DNA from: Mytilus edulis
Lineage: Eukaryota > Mollusca > Bivalvia > Mytilida > Mytilidae
NCBI RefSeq assembly: GCF_963676685.1
Contig: NC_092347.1
Span: 91,942,966-92,006,965 of the forward strand
Direction of reading: 5' to 3'
DNA length: 64,000 nt
This document shows positions 56,736 through 64,000 of the stretch, piece by piece (positions within the stretch are counted from its first letter, which is position 1; each line of letters starts with the position of its first letter). Position numbers and translations under genes: made by a program. The notes under the pieces are model-generated. The model was not told the origin of the DNA, made no database searches, and was given only the letters and a program-made list of their open reading frames with translations.

Positions 56736-59700
56736 CTAGTGGATATTTTTAGAAGGAGAACGCTTTCCTCTGTTTTCACATTTCTTGAGAGTATCTCTTT
56801 GTATTCTCTGAAATAACAAAAATTTAATTATAAATTTGCATTTAACCATTGAAATAATGAACAAGTTGAATAACTTTTAAAATAATTAAATGCTTGTCAA
56901 GATTGAATTTTTAACTTTTGGGTTGACTAATTTTTTTTTAATATCCTAGAATGTTTTTTAAAGAGTGAGTAACGTTTTTAGTGATAAAAATTAAAATACA
57001 ATGTGTTTTATAGAGTAAGTATGATATTTAAAAAAAGAAAAGAAAAAAGAAGTTATGAGTTAAACCTTTTTCAACTGATTTTTATAGTTCGCTCTTATGT
57101 TGTACTGTTACACCACTGTCCCAGCTAGGGGGAGGGTTTGGATCCCGCTAATATGTTTAACCCAGCCACATTCTGTATGTATGTGTCTGTCCCAAGTCAG
57201 GAGCCTGTAATTCAGTGGTTGTCATTTGTTTATGTGTTACATATTTGTTTTCCTTCATTTTTTGTACATAAATTAGGCCGTTAGTTTTCTCGTTTAAATT
57301 CTTTTACATTGTCATTTCAGGGCCTTTTATAGCCGACTATGCGGTATGGGCTTTGCTTATGGTTAAAGGTCGTACGGTGACCTATAGTTGTTAATTTCTG
57401 TGTCATTTGGTTTCTTGTGGAGAGTTGTCTCATTGGCAATCATACCACATCGTCTTTTTTTTTTTATATTATAATGTTTATTGAAGTTCTAAATTCAAAA
57501 ACAAAATCTGTAATGTAAATCATGAATCAAAACTATTTTCTAACTGACTACACAATGAGTGAACTTATAATTACCCTATTAAAAACTTTGGCTCTCAGTC
57601 TGTTTAATGAATAATCTTCCATTCTTTTCTCCTGAAGCTTCTGATTTTGCACTTCTGGCAGCTTTTTATATAGCCTAAAAAATAAAATCAGTATGTATTA
57701 CACAGAAAAACAAAGAAAATGTGCACCTAAACATTGATGTTTCTGCCTATAACAGACGACTGGGTTCAAGAAATTATAATTGGAAATCTTATTCCCACCA
57801 TGTTCAATTGTCCCTTTCAAAATTTTCAGGTTTTATGTGATTTTTTCAAGGTTTATGTAAGCTATGGAATTTCACAAATTTGCACTACTGTCTAAATCCA
57901 TTTAATTTTCAAGTATAATATGACTGTCTTAACGGAATATTTGTATACAAATCCAAAACAAATTTCTGTACTTGACTGTTTAGTTATGAGAAACTTTCTG
58001 TATTTTAACTATAAACAATTACATAACATCTTGTTAACACTTCTCCTCTGCAAGCAGATGTTTGATTATGTGTAGTTGACAACACAATAAAATAAGCATC
58101 ACAGGTGAAAATGAGACGATGATTGGATTTTTGGCAAGAAAATGATTGAAGAAAAGAAGGATGGTGAGGCTGGTTTTTGACAACCTTGACAACCCATGAG
58201 TCTTGCACGGTTGGTAAGAAAAGAATGATGGCCAAAGTAACACTAAATGACTTAGCTACTGACTTCCAAGGGCATATAATATGTGAAAGCTTTATTTTTC
58301 TGTCATCAATACTTACTTTTGAGTTTGTTCTATCATTTCCCCTTTTGAGATTGCCCGTCTTTTGGGTTTATGAAGGTTCTCTGCAAAATAAACATAAAAT
58401 CAATCACTATCATTATTTGCTGTTATATACCTTTATTCTATTTATTTTTAAATAAATAGTAAATATGTGTCCATATGGTAAAGGTTGTCTTGACTAAAGC
58501 TAATCCAAAACTTAACAGAAGATCAAATCTTAAAACAAATGATTTAAAATTGATGATAATTCGAGAATATTTAATAAGCAAAGACCAGCCAGCCACTTTC
58601 AAGATGAGCAAAATGTCCATTCTTTTCCATTCAACCTTTTCTGCATCAATTTTGTTTTATAGCACTGAATAAAACAAGAAAATTATTCCAAATTTTATTG
58701 TTTCAGGTCATTGTATCTTCCACTAAAACCTTAACTCCATTATGTAGTCAGTTTAAGTGTCCCTTCCCCCTCCATACAAATTTTTATTTCTGAAATTGCC
58801 TTTTTATGATTTAACAAATAATTAGAATTCACAGTATGTCAACAAATAGTCTCTGTAATCATACCACTTAATGGATGTGCCTCTGGATTTGCCTCTTTCC
58901 TTCTCTTTTCTTCTGCAAACAATCTATTTCTTTCTTTTTCTAGCATATCCTGTAATGTTCTTTCCTTTGAAGCTAATGCAACTCTTTTTTGTCTGGCCCT
59001 TAACTTGGAAATGGCATCTTGTTTGTAGGTTTCGAATGCTTCCTGAAATTTAAAAGAAATATATAATGGAGAAACTAGAAATAAAGCAAGATGTACTACT
59101 ATTCCTAACTCATGACACCCCATATTAATAGCATTTGGTTAACATGATATGGAGTTCTTTAACAATGGATGTGAAAACCAAGCTCACAGTAAATTATTAG
59201 GCTGATTATGTCTATGTTAAAGTTATTGTTACCAAAGCACCACAATTTTCCAGGCAAATTTAGTGTTGTTTTTTTTTTTTAAATAAATTGGATTGAAATA
59301 GAAATAAATTCCAACCACACTGTAACTCACCTGTAGAGTTAACCTTGACAAAGGTTTAGGGTCAAAGTTCTCTTCATCAGATCTTTCTTCATCCAGATCT
59401 TTATAATGACCTGTTGTGTCAAGGTCAAATTTAGAACTCTCCCCTATAGATTTATTGACTGGATTATCAGCAACAATATCCTTCCATGCAGTAGAGGAAA
59501 CAGATTTTGGTTGCCATGGTTCTTGACTGACAGCAAAAGCTTGTCTTTCTTTTAATGGTTGCCTCCATGGTTTGGACTGGCCCATTGGAACAAACCAAGT
59601 TAAACCACCTAAAAATAACAAACTCTATATATAAACTCTATATATAAAAATTAGCAGATGTGTTATAATTACCAATGAGACAACTCTCCACACCAAATGA

Positions 59701-62700
59701 CACAGAAGTTCATGATCATAATTTTTCATTTAACTTTAATACACTACATAGCAGGTCTCTTTATACATTCGTGTGTTTGGATCTGTGCAAATGAAATGTT
59801 ATTTCAAAAATTTCTGTCACCTCTTTTTTAAGTACAAATCTTAGAAGCCTGAATTAATCACACTTTGCCAGGGCTATTTAAAGGTTATGATGTCTTTTAA
59901 AAGTTCAAAATAGACAATCACTTTCACTTCACAAGTGTACACCACTGTATAGACACTTGTAAGTTATAACATAAAAGCATACATGTAAACAAAATTATTT
60001 TATGAAAAAAATGGTGCTGAAAAATTGTCAGTCAATACATTATTTACATAATTAAACTAAATTATATATGTTTGATATAATTTATTTACACCTATACATC
60101 TGGAATTTTCTTTCCCAACTGTCTGACAAAAAAACATATATATATTCTGTGGGTGATTTGGATAGTGTACTGGCTACACATGATTAGTAAACTAATAAGA
60201 AGTGTTATTATGGACCTGGCAGACTATAATGGAAAGATTTATGACAGATATAAATGTATAATTAAATGTCGAAGGTTTGTTACATGCAAGGATTTGGACA
60301 GTGTAGAATATATACTTTATATGAAATTATTGAGTCCAATTTAATATAAAAGTAAGAATTTGCCTTCTTTCTTTTCATTTTCGATCACAGGGTGTATCAA
60401 TCGTACAAGGGTAAATTACAGTTGTATATCACTAATATGCTAAAAGACCTTCAACTTCTTGGCAGGAGATGAAACTTTTTCCTGTTTTCTTTCCTTTTTA
60501 GAATTTAAAACTTCATAAAGGAGCATAAACAATTTACCACATACTTGTTAATCAGCAGAAAGTATGACACACAGACTATAAATAAAACAAACATTCACAA
60601 ACAACCTTCGGGAGATCATTACTTCATATTAATAGCCTTTTCATATAAATGTTTGAAATGTTACAAAAAAATGTCTCAAATACAATTTAATTGCACTTAT
60701 GTACAATATGGTTTAGTGACAGTACATAAATGTTTCTTCTTCATCATTATTCCTTTAAAAGCACCAGCATTTGTAGTAATGTCTATTGAAATTTATGGGT
60801 CTATTGTTTATCTTTTCAGCTGTACAGCTTTGTATGATGTCACTACATGTATCAAGGTATTAACAAGCATTAAGCTAACAACTGTTTGGAGACTGCTTAA
60901 ATATACAATTTATTGTTATTTGACAGATAAAAATGATAAAACTTTCAAATGGATAAAGTTTCGACTGGGTAGTGAATAACAAAATATTTATATAAACAAG
61001 AACGAAACTAAACTAAAGAATATATAATTTATAAAGAATAGAAAAAGAAAAAAGAAAATAAATGAATAAATGACAAAATGAATAAATGAATAAATGACAA
61101 AATGAATAAATGAATAAATGACAAAATGAATAAATGAATCAATAATCATGCCTCTAAACTGTTTTGTAATTGGAAAATGATCAAGATTCTTGTATCTTTT
61201 TTTTAAGCCAAATTTAAGCACTAAATGAAAATTACAGAAATTACTAGATGTCGTGTTTGTGAAAGTCAATCAAAACAATGATGTGTAGAGTGAACCTTCT
61301 AGAATTTAATTTAATACATTGAAACTATAAACATCATTTAAATGTTAAGAATTCTTGATCATTTTAAACTAAAACCTACACCTGGCTGGTCTTACCCGTA
61401 CGAAATCCTTTTCTTTTCAACCTTTGTTTTTTATCTATAGCACATCAAACAGTAATAATCAAGACATGAAAGAATAGCAAACTTTTCGAAATTCCTTTTT
61501 TTTAAATTTATATATATAGGGTATTTTCAGCTATAAAACAATGTAGATTTTTAACTTGTTTCAAAGACTTTTAAAAAAAGAAAAAACCTTCTAAAAACTA
61601 ACATGAATATGTTGTTTATAATAAATTAAATTTTAAAATATCACCTTCATGACTTTGAGTGTATCTATCTAACTGAGATAAAAATTTTGATAATTATTCT
61701 AACATATTAAATTTTACAAATTAATTTGGACATTGTCAAAAAATTAATTTTAAAGACAGAATAAATGTACTAGAAATTTCCAATATTTTACAATGCCTAA
61801 TTTTTGTCACAGGACAAGGAAACACTTGTGTGCCAGAGTAACAATAAGAACAAATAATCACAACACAGCAAGAAATTAGAAGCAAAACACTTCACTCCAT
61901 GTATAGAAATAGAAATTATGATATCTTACCATTCGGACTGTCTTGGAGTTTTCCAGCTAAATCATCATCTGGAGTTTCTGGTGTAAACATTCGAGATTTA
62001 GGTGGAGGTGACACTTTCATTTGTTTTGTCTCTTCATCAGACTCTGGAAGGCAGATACGAGGTTTTGGTGGTGACTTGGATCTTTTCGTCTTACGTCCAG
62101 GTCCTGGTTTCTTTTGGCATTGAGGTGGTGAAATAGACCTATTTGTTAATGTTCTGTCAGGAGAAGTAGAAGAAAAGGAATCAATTGGTGAATATGATCT
62201 TTGTCTCTGCTGCCTTGAATCGAAAGTTTTAACACTGCGTTTGAAAGATGATGACATTGAAGGAACAGATATAACGCCCTGATCCTCCCGTGGGGGTGAC
62301 CATGATCTACATGGACTTGTCTGTACTGCTTCTGATCTTACATAGACATCTCGAACTTTCCGCTTACTTACAGGACTTTTTATTATTGGGGATGGCACAT
62401 TAGTGGAAGCATCTTTCAATCTTCTTGATTTTGGAGACTTTGATCTTTCTCTTCGTAGTGTTTCTTTGTCTACAAAGTCAGTTCTCATTTGATTTTGCTG
62501 GTCTTTTGTTTTCTTTTTATCTGATTTCCCAGGTTTTGAACTTCTAGTTTTTCGAACAACTTGTAAATCTTCAGTGGAAGCCTCAGATTCATCTGCTTTT
62601 CCTCCCTGTCCAATGGAAGCCATATAGGCATCTAACATTCCGCCATGCTTAACCTTTTTTGTTCTGACTTTTTGAATTTCAATGCTGCTATCCTTAGTTG

Positions 62701-63716
62701 ATGTAGTATCACCATTATTAGCCACAGAGTCAAATGAATCCTTATTGTTATCTAATGATTCCACACTCATAGTAGTTTCACTTCCAAATAAAGTAGATGA
62801 CTCTGAACTAGCTGCTGCAGATGTTGTAGAGACGTAATTTAACTCAACGTCAATAGCCTGATCAGATAATTTTCCTTTCTTCTTAGCAGTAAGCAGCATT
62901 TCAAGTTTTTTCAATTTGTCAAGTCTTTTAATTTCTTTTCTTCTTTCTTTGTCAATTTTTATTCTTTGACTTTCAATTTTGTCCTTGAGTTTATTCATGA
63001 GTGGATCTATCACATGTCTTTGCCGAGACTTTTTAGATTTTCCTTGGTTTGAATCCTCAGCTTTACTTGGAGTAGCCTCAAAACTTGCATCCTCTGCTAT
63101 TGAATACAAGGTGTCAATACTATCACCATGAACTGGAATATCAACTTTGGCCTTCTTAGAACCTTTCATTTTATTTTCCATTTCTTTCTTCTGTTTTTCT
63201 TCAACACTTGAATCAGGATTTCTACTTTCTTTCTTATGTTTTCCATGCAGTTTTTTCTTCTGTTGCTCTTGTAGAATGTCCGCATAACTTCCATTGCTCT
63301 CTTCTTCACTTAATCTCCTTAAATTCTGTAGTTCCTGTCTTTTTCTTTCACTTCTTGAGTCTTTTCTTTGTTCTTGACGAGACTTTTCTGACAATTCTTG
63401 CATAATTCTACGTTCCTTAGCTTTTTCATAAGTTCTCTCATCAGTAATTTTTTGCACTATATGTTTTGTTGGATTTTTCAACAGATCAGTGATGGCTTCC
63501 ATTCTAGATGAGTTTATTGTGCTTGTACTTTCATTCTGATTCATTTCCTGGAATTTTAGCCATAAATCGTTAATATTTGGAGGAAGTTCTCTGTGTGATT
63601 CCTGTTCAAGTTTTCTCTGTAGTGACTTTGCCCTTTCATTTGGAGGCACATGATCATACTCTGCACCAAATTCTTTCTCATCAGTGGAATTCTGTAAATA
63701 TCCTTTCTGTTTCAAT
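56736..63716 (-). CDS. ALMS1: ALMS1-type protein with C-terminal ALMS motif, 3' six exons (5' end beyond right edge)
   Basis: Centrosome/basal-body protein by homology to human ALMS1. Exons (minus): 63716-61930, 59608-59331, 59042-58865, 58380-58317, 57674-57575, 56807-56736; GT-AG, phases agree, about 825 aa in the window. The 1.8-kb first exon encodes a charged, low-complexity region: K/E/R-rich coiled-coil-like stretches (e.g. EKAKERRIMQELSEKSRQEQ), then S/K/P-rich sequence with many SP sites (KSPKSRR, RSKSPPKPR). The C-terminus is the ALMS motif: GGLTWFVPMGQSKPWRQPLK, LQEAFETYKQDAISKLRARQ, LASKERTLQDMLEKERNRLF, RAISKGEMIEQTQK, LYKKLPEVQ and RLRAKVFNRR. CEP295 and C10orf90 share this motif, so paralogy is not excluded, but the TWFVP..KPWR element favours ALMS1. 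Introns hold a 24-bp minisatellite (61070-61135) and dispersed repeats. Confidence 0.85.
57105..57215 (-). repeat. dispersed repeat fragment in ALMS1-type intron
   Basis: 'gctagggggagggtttgg', 'aacccagccacattctgtat' and 'cccaagtcaggagcctgta' resemble the end of the 'GTCAAAGAGACAACAACCCG' family and join the reversed GTGGTATGATTGCC repeat at 57330-57460. Confidence 0.5.
57330..57460 (-). repeat. reversed copy of the GTGGTATGATTGCCAATGAG repeat
   Basis: 'ggtcgtacggtgacctatag', 'tctgtgtcatttggtttctt' and 'gagttgtctcattggcaatc' then 'ataccacatcg'. Another reversed copy lies at 63790-63910, upstream of the 61930-63716 exon. Confidence 0.75.
59655..59705 (+). repeat. short copy of the GTGGTATGATTGCCAATGAG repeat
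   Basis: 'gatgtgttataattaccaat' then 'gagacaactctccacaccaa' is the terminal part of the family in an ALMS1-type intron. Confidence 0.6.
59720..61040. other. large ALMS1-type intron, first part
   Basis: AT-rich intronic sequence. A 144-codon plus-strand frame (60545-60979) has only hydrophobic, low-complexity composition and no family, and I do not call it a gene. Confidence 0.5.
61055..61140. repeat. 24-bp minisatellite in ALMS1-type intron
   Basis: About 3.5 copies of the 24-bp unit ATGAATAAATGAATAAATG..ACAAA. The apparent minus-strand open frame with repeated 'SFIHFVIY' is a product of this array. Confidence 0.85.
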
Positions 63717-63789
63717 CTGTAAAGAGAAAACGATGAAGCATATAAGCAATCAAAACCATTTGTACTTTGAAATATTTTACATTTTGTCA

Positions 63790-63910
63790 TGTCCAAGCCT
63801 TTTATAGCTGATCATGTGGTATGGGTTTTATTTCTTTTTGAAGACCACATGGTGACCTATAGTTGCTTGCATGTATGTCATTTGAACCCTTGTTGATAGG
63901 TTTCTCATTG
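63790..63910 (-). repeat. reversed copy of the GTGGTATGATTGCC repeat
   Basis: 'ccttttatagctgatcatgtggtatgggttt', 'accacatggtgacctatagt' and 'tttctcattg' follow the order seen at 57330-57460. It lies in the intron upstream of the big exon. Confidence 0.65.
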
Positions 63911-64000
63911 CATAAAAATTCAATAAGCTAACATTTATAAACATGTAAATCAACATGAAGTTGAAAAACATTGCTAGAAAATGCTTTGTGTTTCTTCATT

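Noticed and set aside
60545-60979. 144-codon plus-strand open frame
   Set aside because: Lies antisense in an ALMS1-type intron, with hydrophobic low-complexity composition and no family or splice context.
61916-61929. Extension of the big ALMS1-type exon to the in-frame stop at 61916
   Set aside because: A good GT donor (AATG|GTAAG at 61929) joins in phase to the next ALMS-motif exon at 59608.
63717-63796. Methionine at 63796 as start of the ALMS1-type protein
   Set aside because: A strong acceptor (CTCTTTACAG) ends at 63717; the frame before it is intron read-through and includes repeat sequence.

Overview
The window is eukaryotic nuclear DNA from a bivalve, very probably a marine mussel (Mytilus or a close relative). 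It is AT-rich and intron-rich. Its non-coding parts are built from dispersed repeats that I know from Mytilus sequence: the motif CGAAACGCGCGTCTGGCG, the motif CCTCGGAGTTCAGTATTTTTG, the 'ATGTGGTATGATTGCCAATGAGACAACTCTCCA'-type repeat, the 'GGGCAATAACTCC' repeat and the 'GGGGCGGATCC' repeat. A 100-base run of N at 31143-31242 is an assembly gap. The species assignment is an inference from these repeats, not a database result.

I can reconstruct five protein-coding genes exon by exon, all on the minus strand. From left to right they are: (1) the 5' three exons of a secreted C-type lectin (275-2348, 3' end off the left edge); (2) a complete four-exon C-type lectin paralogue of 146 aa (7030-9567); (3) a complete seven-exon CREBRF/REPTOR-type bZIP regulator of 628 aa (19892-27917) with a probable ~3 kb 3' UTR; (4) a complete three-exon mitochondrial ribosomal protein mL51 (MRPL51) of 217 aa (40855-43274); (5) the 3' six exons of an ALMS1-type centrosomal/basal-body protein with a C-terminal ALMS motif (56736-63716, 5' end off the right edge). 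Each exon junction was checked for GT-AG (one GC-AG) and for phase. The genes are functionally unrelated, apart from the tandem lectins.

The rest is a mobile-element landscape. 2.4-7 kb and 10-16 kb hold retroelement relics and MITEs. 28-41 kb hold several dead LINE pieces, including one LINE apparently inserted into the microsatellite tail of another. 43.4-48.4 kb is one dispersed repeat split by a 3,650-bp TTAA-flanked terminal-inverted-repeat element. 48.5-55.7 kb hold more LINE relics, a tRNA-derived SINE and MITEs. No intact transposase or reverse transcriptase was seen. I found no CRISPR array, operon or prokaryotic system.

The most useful observations are: conserved exon architecture in the lectin pair with a probable GC-AG intron in one copy; loss of the canonical Ca2+/sugar-binding residues in the complete lectin; the TTAA element dated by its insertion into a sibling repeat that supplies the empty site; nested insertions at 13.5-15.7 kb and 29.1-30.5 kb; a 162-bp MITE with two perfect CRE octamers; and an alternative N-terminus for CREBRF.
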